From UBA5314 sp035560815 (GTDB taxonomy: Bacteria > Bacillota > Syntrophomonadia > Syntrophomonadales > Syntrophomonadaceae): DNA of 64,000 nucleotides. Positions 25,138 through 34,688 of this stretch are shown in pieces. The first letter of the stretch is position 1, and each line of letters begins with the position of its first letter. The position numbers and the translations under genes are program-made. Below the pieces are notes generated by a model. That model was not told the origin of the DNA and did no database searches. It saw only the letters and a program-made list of their open reading frames with translations. Where the stretch lies: NCBI GenBank assembly GCA_035560815.1, contig DATMYR010000069.1:1-64000 (forward strand). The letters run 5' to 3'.

Positions 25138-27198
25138 TCACCTTCCCGCGTTTATCAGGCTGGCTACATCCAATATCAAACAAGCGCGACCATCACCCAA
25201 CAAGGTGCAGGCACTGATGCCTGCAATTTTGCCGATGAACCTGGGAAGGGCTTTCACTACTACCTGCTGTTCACCCAGTAGGGCATCAGCAAACAGGCAG
25301 ACCTTATGCGAGTCATTTTCAACAATGATGACAATTCCCTGGTCGATGTCCTTCACCTGTGTTTCCACTTTAAAAAGCTGATGCAGGCGAATAACAGGGT
25401 AGCATTGACCCCGAACCAGGATCATTTCATTGCCGTCCGGGTCCACTATGATATCTTCCCGATGAGCTTTAAAGGATTCCCTGATTGAGGTAATGGGAAT
25501 AATGTATACGGCGTTGCCAACTTTAATCTGCATGCCGTTGATTATGGCTAAAGTTAAGGGTATCTTTAAGGTCACTGTGGTTCCATGGCCAGGGTTGCTG
25601 TCCACCAGGACCGCTCCTCCTACAGTCTCGATGTTCCGGGCAACAACATCCATTCCTACTCCCCGTCCGGAAAACTCACTCACTTCGTCACATGTGGAGA
25701 AACCGGGCAGTAGAATCGTTGAATATATCTCCGAATCGCTCAGTTCGCTGACGGGCTTTTTAAGCAAACCCTGGGTCCGAGCTCGGGCAAGGATTTTTTC
25801 CCTACTGAGGCCAGCCCCGTCATCCCTTACAATGATCGATACATCTCCACCTTCGTTTTTGGCTTCCAGGCGCACCTGGGCTACAGGAGATTTGCCCAAC
25901 CGGATTCTCTCTTCCCGGCTCTCGATACCGTGATCTATGGCGTTTCTAATTAAATGCATCAACGGATCAGACAGATGCTCGATGATGTTCTTGTCCACTT
26001 CGGTTTCTTCTCCGATAATTTCCAGTCTGACATCCTTGTTTAACTTCTTGCTCATATCCCGCACTATGCGGTGCATCTTCTGGAAGGTCATACTCAGGGA
26101 AACCATACGAATACACATGACTATATCCTGCAACTCATTAATGATTTTCCGATGCTGACGGGCTGCCTTATGAAAGTTCCCCAGTTCAGAAGCCGTGGCT
26201 AAATCCGGGTTTAACGTAACCATGGCCTCGCTAATAACCAATTCGCCTACCAGGTCCATGAGGGCATCGAGCTTGTTGACATTAACGTTAATAATGCTTT
26301 GCCGGTTGTTGGACAAATGCAGATGCTGACTGCCTTCCTTCCCAATATCCGCGCTGGTCGGCTGACAATCATGAAGCTCCTGGTCCTCAAGGATAATCTG
26401 GATACCGGTTGGAGATGGTTCTGCGTCTGGTTCTGGACTCTCGATTACTCTCAAATCGAGGGTGTCCACAAAGGGATCCTTTAATAGAAACTCCTGCACA
26501 GCCTGGGGCGAAAGCTGGCTGGAAAATACAATATCGAAGCCGTTGGCCCGGATAAAATCACTGCTGGCACTATTTTCAATAATGTCGCCCGGAATATAAT
26601 CTTCAATATCTGCGTTGTCTTTTAAGCTGTGAATGATGCGGAATGCCCGAATATTTTCCATTTCACAACCAGGGGAAAAAAAGACTAAAACCCGGTAATG
26701 AGTGGTCTGGCTGTCAGCCAAATTTTCTGATGTGTTCTTGCAGTATTTCTTGAGATCTGGCGTTGATGGGGGCGTATTGTTGCTGGTGAAAACACCTTCG
26801 CCAGTGGTTTCCTTGATGTCCTTCAGATATTGATGGATGCATTCGATGAGGGGAGAGCAGTCTCCATCAGCTTCATGATTGTTTTCCAGTTTGGACATTT
26901 CACTTTTCATAAAATCAATGCCATTTAAGACCATGTCACAGACTTTCGATTGATCTAAATCATCAGGACTGGATTCACGTAAATAAAAAAATAGATCTTC
27001 TATGGAATGAGCTAATAAAGAGATATTATCAAACATCATCATAGCTGCCGAACCTTTGATGGTATGCATAATCCTGAAAATCTCGTTAATATTACTGCTT
27101 TCTATGCACGGCTCTTTTTCATTGGCCAGGACTGTCTGCTCCAGCTGCTCCAATTGCTGCAAACTTTCAAAAATAAACATATCCAGCATAGGTTCCAT
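25138..27198 (-). CDS. cheA: Chemotaxis histidine kinase CheA
   Basis: 686 residues from the ATG at 27198 (GGGAG, 8 bases); a TTG two codons upstream is too close to that site. P1 Hpt domain at 1-110 with H45 in MHTIKGSAAMM; a P2-like CheY-binding domain ~165-265; P3 dimerisation ~310-370; P4 kinase ~370-550 (HLIRNAIDHGIE, DDGAGL, GRGVGMDVV); P5 CheW-like domain to the end. It autophosphorylates at H45 and passes phosphate to CheY and CheB. Domain order and length are normal. Confidence 0.96.
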   Translation of the reverse strand: MEPMLDMFIFESLQQLEQLEQTVLANEKEPCIESSNINEIFRIMHTIKGSAAMMMFDNISLLAHSIEDLFFYLRESSPDDLDQSKVCDMVLNGIDFMKSEMSKLENNHEADGDCSPLIECIHQYLKDIKETTGEGVFTSNNTPPSTPDLKKYCKNTSENLADSQTTHYRVLVFFSPGCEMENIRAFRIIHSLKDNADIEDYIPGDIIENSASSDFIRANGFDIVFSSQLSPQAVQEFLLKDPFVDTLDLRVIESPEPDAEPSPTGIQIILEDQELHDCQPTSADIGKEGSQHLHLSNNRQSIINVNVNKLDALMDLVGELVISEAMVTLNPDLATASELGNFHKAARQHRKIINELQDIVMCIRMVSLSMTFQKMHRIVRDMSKKLNKDVRLEIIGEETEVDKNIIEHLSDPLMHLIRNAIDHGIESREERIRLGKSPVAQVRLEAKNEGGDVSIIVRDDGAGLSREKILARARTQGLLKKPVSELSDSEIYSTILLPGFSTCDEVSEFSGRGVGMDVVARNIETVGGAVLVDSNPGHGTTVTLKIPLTLAIINGMQIKVGNAVYIIPITSIRESFKAHREDIIVDPDGNEMILVRGQCYPVIRLHQLFKVETQVKDIDQGIVIIVENDSHKVCLFADALLGEQQVVVKALPRFIGKIAGISACTLLGDGRACLILDVASLINAGR

Positions 27199-27234
27199 TA
27201 GCAACTCTCCCTCGACAGATTCAAATCCTCTTAT

Positions 27235-27588
27235 CTACATAGCTCTAAGCACCTCTAAAATTTTCTCTTCTTTAAAAGGTTTAACCAAAAAGCCCAGTGC
27301 ACCAGCCACAATAGCGTCCCGTACGAAATCCTGCTGCCCCATGGCCGATATCATAAGGATTTTTGCCTGCTGGTCGATTTGCTTGATTAGTTTGACCCCT
27401 TCAATTCCATCAACTTCAGGCATAGTGATATCCATCGTAACGATATCAGGGCGCAATTCAAAATATTTTTCCGCAGCCTGCAAACCATTTGCTGCTTCAC
27501 CAACCACCTGAAACCCGTTTTTCTCTAAAGTTAATTTGATCGTATGCCGCATAAATGAAGCGTCATCCACTATCAGGACCTTTGTCAT
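27235..27588 (-). CDS. cheY: Response regulator CheY
   Basis: 117 residues, stand-alone receiver domain. Acidic pair D8-D9, phospho-acceptor D53 (TMDITMPEVDG), and the conserved Lys in FLVKPF near 103. AAGGAGGAAGG precedes the ATG. First gene of the operon. With no flagellar switch genes in the window, its output (flagella, pili or another target) is undetermined. Confidence 0.94.
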   Translation of the reverse strand: MTKVLIVDDASFMRHTIKLTLEKNGFQVVGEAANGLQAAEKYFELRPDIVTMDITMPEVDGIEGVKLIKQIDQQAKILMISAMGQQDFVRDAIVAGALGFLVKPFKEEKILEVLRAM

Positions 27589-28310
27589 GATGCCTTCCTC
27601 CTTTTTGGACTTCTTTCCGAAAAAACTTGAGATAAGAATATAACTATTTTCTCGAGAAAAACAGAAAGTCCAATCAATGTTCTTCTAGTAACAAAGTGCT
27701 AGTTTTCGTACTTTGGATCTTTTCTCTTATTCAAGGCAACAAGGAAAGCAGGTTATCCCCGGGTATTCTATCAGATTATTTGCGCCGTCCTAATTAATCC
27801 CAAAATGATGTAGCAAGGTTTATTAACCGTAGTTTCATCGTATTGAGTTGCTATATCACTAAGGACTTATATAAGATATATCGTAAAATAAGTAAAAAAT
27901 CAAGACTATTTTCCTATAATTATGTAGAATATTGAAAATTAGGGCCATAAGTCCTAGACGACGGGGGGCGTGGTTTTGCCTGTGATGGGATAGGGTTCCC
28001 GGTTCAGCATCTACAGATCTCATCATCAGGTATATTGCCCAGCCGTGAGCAGATATCGGGCAAAGGACTATATATTTTCGAAAGCGAGAGTTTATGGGTA
28101 ATGAAGAAAACGGAAATATCAGCATGGTAAGATAACACGAAGACGCGGAAGGCGGTGCTGGATAGCTGGATAGAATGAAGCTAGGCACTTTACTAATACG
28201 TAAAGTGCCTAGTGGGGCAGCCGATTCCTGGTGCAGGAAACCTTTCCCTCATTTAAATCGTAGAAGTCAGATTCCATTCGAGTTTTTCGTTTGCTATTTC
28301 GGCTGCTCGT
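27589..28310. other. Long intergenic region upstream of cheY
   Basis: 722 bases with no supported gene. It should contain the cheY promoter; TTTCTCGAGAAA (27650s) is a palindrome in the leader and several weak -10-like elements are seen, none convincing. The right half holds the perfect inverted repeat at 28181-28212. Minus-strand frames here are Pro/Ser-rich and have no ribosome site. Confidence 0.5.
28181..28212. repeat. Perfect 13-bp inverted repeat
   Basis: CTAGGCACTTTAC (28181-28193) and its exact complement (28200-28212) flank a 6-base loop TAATAC. There is no T-run on either side, so it is not a typical intrinsic terminator. It stands ~100 bases beyond the 3' end of the propeller gene and could be an mRNA-stabilising hairpin or a remnant of a mobile-element end. 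Confidence 0.7.
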
Positions 28311-29972
28311 TTAAGTAGACTGGAGGATGGTGCCCAAATCACCGCAAACGATAAATGTGCCCTTGCCATGAGTCGCGCCATATAGAGCATTCTGGGTACC
28401 AGAATATTCAGGAGTCCAGTGGAAGCCATCATAGGAATTTAAAATCACACCATCCTGGCCTACCACAAGAAAATCAGGTTTAACATAGATGATAGCCTGC
28501 AAGATCAGGGGTTCGGATAAAGAACCGTCGGTCCAGGTTTTTCCGTCGGGTGACGATAGGACCAGGCCCAGGTCGCCGACTGCGACAAAGAGGCCGCCCC
28601 CAAAAGCAACACCGGAAATATGGTTCACCAGTGACGGGGCGTTTTGCCTGGTCCAGCTATGCCCGTCCGGTGAGGTAAGGATGGTGGCAAAATCCCCCAC
28701 GGCCACAAAAAGACCATCACCAAAGGTGACACCAAAAAGATCATTGAGAGTGGGGCTTTTTGCTGCCTGCCATTTGATACCATCGTTCGAGGTTAGGATC
28801 AGCCCCTTTTGCCCTACGATAACAAAAATACCTTTTCCACTGCTTACGGCAAACAACCGATTGGTAAGCTGGAGTTCCTGCAGCGTCCATTCTGCTCCAT
28901 CCGGAGAGGTGAGAATAGTTCCCTGGTCTCCAACCGCAACAAAGAGCTGGCTTGCAAAGTGAACACCCAACAGGGTTTGGTCCGTTCCAGAAGGACTGCC
29001 TTTCCAACTGACACCGTCCGGTGAGTTTAGAATCGTGCCTTCTTCTCCAACCGCAACAAAGAGACTGCTGCCGCGGGCTGCGGACCTGAGGTTGTGTAAA
29101 TCACCCGAGCTGCGCAGGGTCCAGCTCTCACCGTCAGGTGATGACAACATAATGCCTCCCCGGCCCACTGCCACAAAAATGTCATGATTGGCGGTCAATG
29201 CCAGGGCATTTTGAAGATCAGCCATGGGGCCCCCCTCCCAGGTAATACCATCCGGTGAGCGGATGAATACTCCTGGTTTTGTGACGCCATGCCCTAACGC
29301 GATAAACATGTCTTTACCGAAGGTCACGGCTTCCAGTGTGGCCCCGGTTGGGTCTTCTCGGTTGCTCCATAGTACTCCATCCGGCGATGAGATGATGGTG
29401 CCGTTGCTGCCTACAGCAACGAATAAACCGGCGCCAAAAGAGATGGCGTTTAACTGGTTGGGGGTGGGTGAGCCCTGATTCACCCATTCTATTCCGTCTT
29501 TGGATGTGAACATGATATTGCTGCTGCCGATGGACACAAAGGTACCATTGCCGAATGCCAGGGCACTTAGCCAGAATTGACCGATGGATGAAACCGACCA
29601 GGTCGCACCATCCGGCGAAGTTACAACGGTGCCGCCCTGTCCCACAGCTACGAATTTTTCTCCATTAAAGATAATGGCATTAAGCCAGGAGGTCGTTCCT
29701 GAAGTTTGTCCATTCCAGGCTTGCCCATCCGGTGAAGTGATGATGGTTCCGTCTGACCCCACGGCGACAAAAAGCTGCTGCCCAAAGGCGATGCCCACGA
29801 GGTAGCCGGTGGTTGCCGTAGATCGTTGTGTCCAGGTTATTCCGTCTGGGGAAGTCATAACGGTGCCAAATTGTCCTACGGCAACAAAGACACCATTGCC
29901 ATAACTAATTGCTCGCAGGGTGTTTCCCTGGGGCAATGGGTTGCGCCAGCGCCATTCATTCTGAGTTTTCAT
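28311..29972 (-). CDS. 14-unit beta-propeller repeat protein (Ycf48/BNR-like)
   Basis: 553 residues made almost entirely of ~39-residue repeats with the core FVAVGxxGTIxTSPDGxxW. I count 14 units, which fits two seven-bladed propellers. The last unit stops before its SPDGxxW strand, and the N-terminus begins with WRWRNP, so the terminal strand can close the final blade. There is no signal peptide or membrane segment, so the protein appears cytoplasmic or released by another route. Related repeats occur in photosystem assembly factor Ycf48, sialidase-like BNR proteins and Clostridial surface proteins. No enzymatic residues are seen; a binding scaffold is inferred. Confidence 0.8.
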   Translation of the reverse strand: MKTQNEWRWRNPLPQGNTLRAISYGNGVFVAVGQFGTVMTSPDGITWTQRSTATTGYLVGIAFGQQLFVAVGSDGTIITSPDGQAWNGQTSGTTSWLNAIIFNGEKFVAVGQGGTVVTSPDGATWSVSSIGQFWLSALAFGNGTFVSIGSSNIMFTSKDGIEWVNQGSPTPNQLNAISFGAGLFVAVGSNGTIISSPDGVLWSNREDPTGATLEAVTFGKDMFIALGHGVTKPGVFIRSPDGITWEGGPMADLQNALALTANHDIFVAVGRGGIMLSSPDGESWTLRSSGDLHNLRSAARGSSLFVAVGEEGTILNSPDGVSWKGSPSGTDQTLLGVHFASQLFVAVGDQGTILTSPDGAEWTLQELQLTNRLFAVSSGKGIFVIVGQKGLILTSNDGIKWQAAKSPTLNDLFGVTFGDGLFVAVGDFATILTSPDGHSWTRQNAPSLVNHISGVAFGGGLFVAVGDLGLVLSSPDGKTWTDGSLSEPLILQAIIYVKPDFLVVGQDGVILNSYDGFHWTPEYSGTQNALYGATHGKGTFIVCGDLGTILQST

Positions 29973-30491
29973 AGAATCCTACCATCTCCCCGAGCTCAGG
30001 TTAAAAATCTCGTTCTCTCCAAGATATGCCGAATACCACCGGCTAATACCTGCCCGGAGCCCGCTTTTAGTGGGAAATGATAGGCCCTAAATCAAATCCG
30101 GTAACCAGTCCTGAACCATCAGTCCTCCCGTTAATTAGCTACCGGAAATTCAAATATTAGATAGTGTACCATTCCGATCATGTAGGGATTTTTCCTTAAC
30201 CTGATATTTACTACTATAAACCCTAAACCCCGAAATATTATTTGATTCTACCAGCAGGTTTTCCTTACCAGACGAAGAAGTATTAGCCAAAAGATTAAAG
30301 CCCTGGCACACACACCCGCATCCAAATGCAATACAATACCTGCAAATATCAAAGCAGTAATAACAGCAGGCATTTTACTACTATGGTTTGGGAAACTGAT
30401 TAAAGGACTGGTGGAATATTCGCAGGGTTATGGCGCCACCGGGAAGGCTTTGAACTGCATCTGCATAGGTGAAGGATGGAGGGATAACGAA
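29973..30491. other. Intergenic region between propeller gene and DUF169 gene
   Basis: About 520 bases containing divergent promoter space. AT-rich, with no supported coding frame, hairpin or repeat that I could see. Confidence 0.45.
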
Positions 30492-31240
30492 ATGGTGAGC
30501 AAGCTAAGCAAAGCATTGAAGATGAAAAATTCTCCGGTGGCAGTGATCATCACCGATAATAGACCGGCCGAAGGGACCCATTTCAAGGAAGGCCGCCGCG
30601 GTTGTGCCGGGAACATGCTGGTAGCATCCTCCAAAGGACGCACAGCTTTCTTCAGCCGCACCGCCTTTGGCTGTCCCGGGGGGGGGGAACCGGCTTGGGG
30701 TTTGGCGATCAGTACAAGAATTTTCCGATCGATCACTTTCTATCCACCGGCACAGCTCAATTAGGGGAAAGTGGAGAACGAGCGGTCAGGCTGGAAGGGG
30801 AGCATTACTGCAAGACTCCGGCAATAGCCCGGAAATTTGTGGAACAACTGCCTATTCGGGAGGTGGCGGGGGAGTATGTGGTGTTTAAGCCTCTGGAGAA
30901 GGTGGTAGATGGGGAAGAGCCTGCCGTGGTGGCGTTTCTGGTCAACCCGGATCAGCTATCGGCTCTGGTGGTTATGGCTAATTATGCGCGGGAAAGCAAT
31001 GAGAACGTTATCGCACCCTTTGGCGCAGGCTGTCATTCCATATTATTCGCCTACGCGGAAGCGGAAAAAGATGAGCCCCGGGCAGTAATCGGCTTTATTG
31101 ATATCACCGTTCGTAAGCATGTAGAAAAGGATATCTTATCTTTTACAATACCTTACAAGATGTTTTTAGAGATGGAAGCCGAAGTGGAGGGCAGTTTCTT
31201 GCAAACAGAGCAATGGCTAAAAATTGCTGAGCGCATATGA
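30492..31240 (+). pseudogene. DUF169-family protein interrupted at a G10 tract
   Basis: ATG 30492 is preceded by GGAGGG 9 bases upstream and opens a DUF169 protein (MVSKLSKALKMKNSPVAVIITDN ... KEGRRGCAGNMLVAS ... AFGCPGGG). At the homopolymer G10 (30678-30687) the frame shifts; the continuation GLGFGDQYKNF ... FLSTG ... EEPAVVAFLVNPDQLSALVVMANYA ... PFGAGCHSI runs in another frame to 31240. Eight or eleven Gs would restore one ~248-residue protein. DUF169 proteins are anaerobe-associated, with conserved Cys, of unknown function. The change may be a real phase-variable tract, a recent mutation or a sequencing error. The FMN reductase follows in 27 bases. Confidence 0.85.
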
Positions 31241-31267
31241 GGGGTAATAAAAAGAGGAGGTCATTTT

Positions 31268-31843
31268 ATGAAGGTAATAGGCATTAATGGAAGCGCACGT
31301 AAGGACGGCAACACTGCTATCTTAATCAGAACAGTATTTCAGGAACTGGAGCAGGAAGGCATCGAAACCGAACTAATTCAGCTGGCCGGGAAGAAGATAA
31401 AAGGCTGCCTGGCCTGTTACAAATGTTCGGAGAATAAGGATCAACGCTGCTCGGTAAGAAATGATGCCTTGAATGAATGCCTGGAGAAAATGATTGAAGC
31501 AGATGGAATCATTCTGGGCTCACCAACCTACTTTTCCGACATGACTTCAGAGATGAAAGCCCTCATCGACCGCGCAGGGATGACAGGCATGAGTAATGGC
31601 GGGCTTTTCCGGAGAAAAGTGGGTGCGGCGGTTACTGTGGCTCGGCGGGCCGGTGCAATTCATACTTTTGATTCCATCAATCACTTTTTTTTCATCAGCC
31701 AAATGATCGTACCCGGATCGAGTTATTGGAACCTGGGGATTGGAAGAGAAAAAGGAGACGTGGAAAGGGATGAGGAAGGGCTTGGAACCATGAAAAATCT
31801 AGGACAGAATATGGCCTGGCTGCTTAAAAAGATTCACTCCTAA
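31268..31843 (+). CDS. Iron-sulfur flavoprotein / NADPH-dependent FMN reductase-like
   Basis: 191 residues with AAGAGGAGG upstream. Flavodoxin-like phosphate loop NGSARKDGNTA at residues 6-16 and the Isf-type cysteine motif GCLACYKCSENKDQRC at ~46-61 (compact CxxCxxC...C), then GSPTYFSDMTSEMKALIDR. Isf proteins bind FMN and a 4Fe-4S cluster and move electrons in anaerobes. The stop overlaps the convergent DUF2889 gene stop by 4 bases. Probably cotranscribed with the DUF169 gene. Confidence 0.85.
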   Translation: MKVIGINGSARKDGNTAILIRTVFQELEQEGIETELIQLAGKKIKGCLACYKCSENKDQRCSVRNDALNECLEKMIEADGIILGSPTYFSDMTSEMKALIDRAGMTGMSNGGLFRRKVGAAVTVARRAGAIHTFDSINHFFFISQMIVPGSSYWNLGIGREKGDVERDEEGLGTMKNLGQNMAWLLKKIHS

Positions 31844-32682
31844 ATGAAAGCTTCCTGGTTTTGTAGCCAGAGAGTATGGGCCGCCTGGCAGACGCTATAA
31901 AGTAAATCAACCAGGTGATGGCAGCCTTCCGGACCTCCCGCCAGGTTGGCTATATCCTTTTTGTTGAGCAGGATCAGGTGCTGGCCTTCTAGTTTGTCCA
32001 GGTGGCGGGTGTTGTTCCAGCAGATTTTGTCCGGGGCGCGCCGGTAATCGGCGGCAGTTCTTTTCACGACGCTCGAATTGTCCACCATCATCCTTACACT
32101 TAACTCGTGGAAAGAATCGATGAATACAGCATCAACGAGAAAGCCTGCCGGGCTTTCCTCGTGAATAGATACGCTCTGGCAGCGGGTAAAGAGGCAGCCG
32201 CGCCGTTGGCCTTCTCCACCGGCATATTCCATCCATGGTTTATCAATCTGGTCCAGATGGCTGTAGTAATGACAGGAGTTTACATAGAGTTTATCCCAGA
32301 AGTCATCATATTGGGCGGGATCGATGAAGCCGCGTTCTGTATAGAAAAAGGTTTCTGATTGAATAATACCGCGAATGCATTCAGACAAAAGCTCGCGGGC
32401 TAACTCGGGATATTTGCCGCCCAGGGCGTTTTTTAACCGGGGACCCGAGTCAAGGTAGGCTTCCATTCCGACCAGTTCGGGTAGGTGCTGAAAAGAGACT
32501 GTTGCTTGCGGTGAGCGATAGACTGCCCAGCCAGCGTCCTTAATTTGTAGTCTGGCAACATCCGTGCGCATCCAGGCGCAGACCTCCCGGTCACTACTCA
32601 GGAAACTGGTCTCGGCCAGCAGTTCATCATCCGAGATGCGGTTTACTTTGAGCGTCAGGGTTGAATGGTAGACAGTTGACAT
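31840..32682 (-). CDS. DUF2889-family protein
   Basis: 280 residues from the ATG at 32682 (GGGGGG, 10 bases). The C-terminal half matches DUF2889: a DSFHELSVRMMVD strand, ADYRRAPDKICWN and the signature GGPEGCHHLVDLLYSVCQAA. The N-terminal ~100 residues are less conserved. Function of the family is unknown; members often lie near methanol/aromatic metabolism genes, not seen here. Convergent with the flavoprotein and divergent from the methyltransferase, with ~95 bases between starts. Confidence 0.75.
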   Translation of the reverse strand: MSTVYHSTLTLKVNRISDDELLAETSFLSSDREVCAWMRTDVARLQIKDAGWAVYRSPQATVSFQHLPELVGMEAYLDSGPRLKNALGGKYPELARELLSECIRGIIQSETFFYTERGFIDPAQYDDFWDKLYVNSCHYYSHLDQIDKPWMEYAGGEGQRRGCLFTRCQSVSIHEESPAGFLVDAVFIDSFHELSVRMMVDNSSVVKRTAADYRRAPDKICWNNTRHLDKLEGQHLILLNKKDIANLAGGPEGCHHLVDLLYSVCQAAHTLWLQNQEAFI

Positions 32683-32777
32683 TGTTGAAATTCCCCCCAG
32701 GTAGTGTAGCGTTTTGTTATCCATTCATATTGACATTCCACACGAACTGATCAGGATCCTTCAGGGAGGGAGATACC

Positions 32778-33515
32778 ATGCCATTAGAAGGTTGGAAGAT
32801 GAAAGAGGCGGTTCAGCGGTATGCCCGAGTGGTGAATGTTGTGGTTCCAGGGCGTCAGGAGATTTTGAATATTATTGCCCGCCTGGCTACGGAATCCGCG
32901 CCTGCTGATGCAAGGATTCTGGATTTAGGCTGTGGTATGGGGGATGTAAGTGCAGCAATACTAGACCTTAACCCGGGGGTTTCTCTGGTTATGATGGACT
33001 ACTCCGAGGAAATGCTCAGGTTATGTCAGGAACGTTTTACAGGCTGCAGTAATATTCAAATTGTTAGCCGCGATCTACATAAGGGGTTGGGCGAGGAACT
33101 CCTGGCCAGCCGGTTCGATATAGTGGTTTCTTGCTTTGCTCTGCACCATCTGGAGTTCTCCCGAAGAGTTCCACTGTATCATGAGATTTATCAAATTCTG
33201 ACGGAAACAGGCTTGTTTATCAATGGAGATATGTTCAAGGGAAACTCCCCATGCTTGGATCAATGGGAGTTCGATAACTTGATTGGCTGGATGGTGGAGC
33301 GATTAAAGGAATCCCAACTGGATCCGGAGGCTACCTTCCCGGAGGCTACCTTCAATAAAATCAAACAAGCCCAGATGGAAAATTCTCAGCTAATGGGAGA
33401 TAAACCCCTGAGTATCTGGGATATGTACCAAGATATGAAAGAAGCCGGCTTCAAGTATGTTGACTGTCTGTGGAAAGTCCAAAACCTGGCAGTTTTGGCC
33501 GCATGCAAAAGTTAG
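32778..33515 (+). CDS. Class I SAM-dependent methyltransferase
   Basis: 245 residues from ATG 32778 (AGGGAGGGAG, 7 bases). Motif I ILDLGCGMGDVSAAI at ~51, acidic end of strand 2 at VMMDYSEEML, and post-motif VVSCFALHHLEF. The layout is of the UbiE/COQ5-like Methyltransf_25 type. The substrate cannot be told from sequence. A nearly exact 12-base tandem (GGAGGCTACCTT, GGAGGCTACCTT) at ~33325-33355 encodes a small PEATF duplication. Confidence 0.85.
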   Translation: MPLEGWKMKEAVQRYARVVNVVVPGRQEILNIIARLATESAPADARILDLGCGMGDVSAAILDLNPGVSLVMMDYSEEMLRLCQERFTGCSNIQIVSRDLHKGLGEELLASRFDIVVSCFALHHLEFSRRVPLYHEIYQILTETGLFINGDMFKGNSPCLDQWEFDNLIGWMVERLKESQLDPEATFPEATFNKIKQAQMENSQLMGDKPLSIWDMYQDMKEAGFKYVDCLWKVQNLAVLAACKS

Positions 33516-33597
33516 TGCCGTGACCAAGCTGCCCGCATTTATCCGGGGTTTATTCTCGAACATATGTGGCTTCATCTGGATAGAAATACCGTTATAG

Positions 33598-34629
33598 TCA
33601 AGGGGTATGACTATAAGACTCCAGGGTGTTCTGCAGCAGGGTCAAGGCTTCCAACTGAGTCATAGGATTGTCGGGTTGAAAGCTGCCATCCGGGTAACCC
33701 GCCACTAATCCACGGGCTATGGCTGTCTTGAGGCCCGTTGCCCAGGAAGGGAGGCTATCCTGAAAAACGCTAATACATTCCTGCTGGGGAAAAATATTAC
33801 CTACCAGATTAACTGCTTCCGCACGGGTAATTGGATCAAAGAGGTGGAGCTTACCATCGGGATAACCCTTAATCAATCCGGCATCTACCAGTAGTTTTAT
33901 ATTGTTGGCCTGGTGTGGGGCGATATTATCAACGTCCGGAAAGGATTGCTCCAGGCTTCCATCGGTGTCCTTCCAATGTAATGGGCATGAGGGAATACGG
34001 AGGGTAATACCGGTTACCTGCTGAAAGAAATCCAGTCGGGAGATAGGCTCCCCGGGGTTCTCCTCAAGTGACTGGGCTGACTTGAATAGGTCCGATACCC
34101 GAATGGTGCTGAAGTCTTTTTGGTCAAATACAAAATCGATAATTATTGTTCCAGCTGTATGATCCAGATGATTGACTTCAACTGTGATAGAGCGGGGGGT
34201 GCCCGAGATAAACTTGATCCCGGGTTGGTCTGCCCCATCGCAGACCTGGTTCTTCAACCCGTTCAGTTCTGCCGGCCAGTTCACATAGTGGCGATAGTTC
34301 TCAGCATTGGGGGTTTGCATATAACAGGAGCCTAAAGGCAACGTAACTCTGACTTTATTTCCAACCTCAACCGGTGTATTGATCCCCTTCTTGCCAACGA
34401 TTCGCAAAGCCCCCAGCACTTGATTGTCACCGCTGTTGATGGTGGGTACTGATAAGGACGTATAGACAACGGTACCCTCATACACCGCTTCTCCAGGTCC
34501 CTGGTCGGGGTCGGAGACGTTGACGGAAAAATCACCGGCTGCCCGGGCTGCGGTCGGGAATAGAAGACAACAGGCGACGCCTACTACGAATAGGCAGATG
34601 ATCCGCATAGAAAGATTTATGAATTTCAA
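33598..34629 (-). CDS. SLH-domain surface protein
   Basis: 343 residues starting with TTG 34629 (GAGGTGA upstream, 6 bases). Sec signal peptide ending ...FPTAARA|AG. Residues ~30-200 form a beta-rich domain; residues ~225-340 hold two S-layer homology repeats (FPDVDNIAPHQANNIKLLVDAGLIKGYPDG ... ITRAEAVNLV and FQDSLPSWATGLKTAIARGLVAGYPDGSF ... MTQLEALTLL). SLH repeats anchor proteins to pyruvylated cell-wall polymer. Usually three are needed; only two are clear here. Confidence 0.85.
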   Translation of the reverse strand: MKFINLSMRIICLFVVGVACCLLFPTAARAAGDFSVNVSDPDQGPGEAVYEGTVVYTSLSVPTINSGDNQVLGALRIVGKKGINTPVEVGNKVRVTLPLGSCYMQTPNAENYRHYVNWPAELNGLKNQVCDGADQPGIKFISGTPRSITVEVNHLDHTAGTIIIDFVFDQKDFSTIRVSDLFKSAQSLEENPGEPISRLDFFQQVTGITLRIPSCPLHWKDTDGSLEQSFPDVDNIAPHQANNIKLLVDAGLIKGYPDGKLHLFDPITRAEAVNLVGNIFPQQECISVFQDSLPSWATGLKTAIARGLVAGYPDGSFQPDNPMTQLEALTLLQNTLESYSHTP

Positions 34630-34688
34630 GATTTCACCTCATTCAGGAAAGTATTTCAATAATACTATTCTACCATATGGTATGTAGG

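Noticed and set aside
34671..34682. 12-bp palindrome TACCATATGGTA upstream of the SLH gene
   Set aside because: Palindromes of this length are expected by chance several times in 64 kb; no second site or conservation visible.
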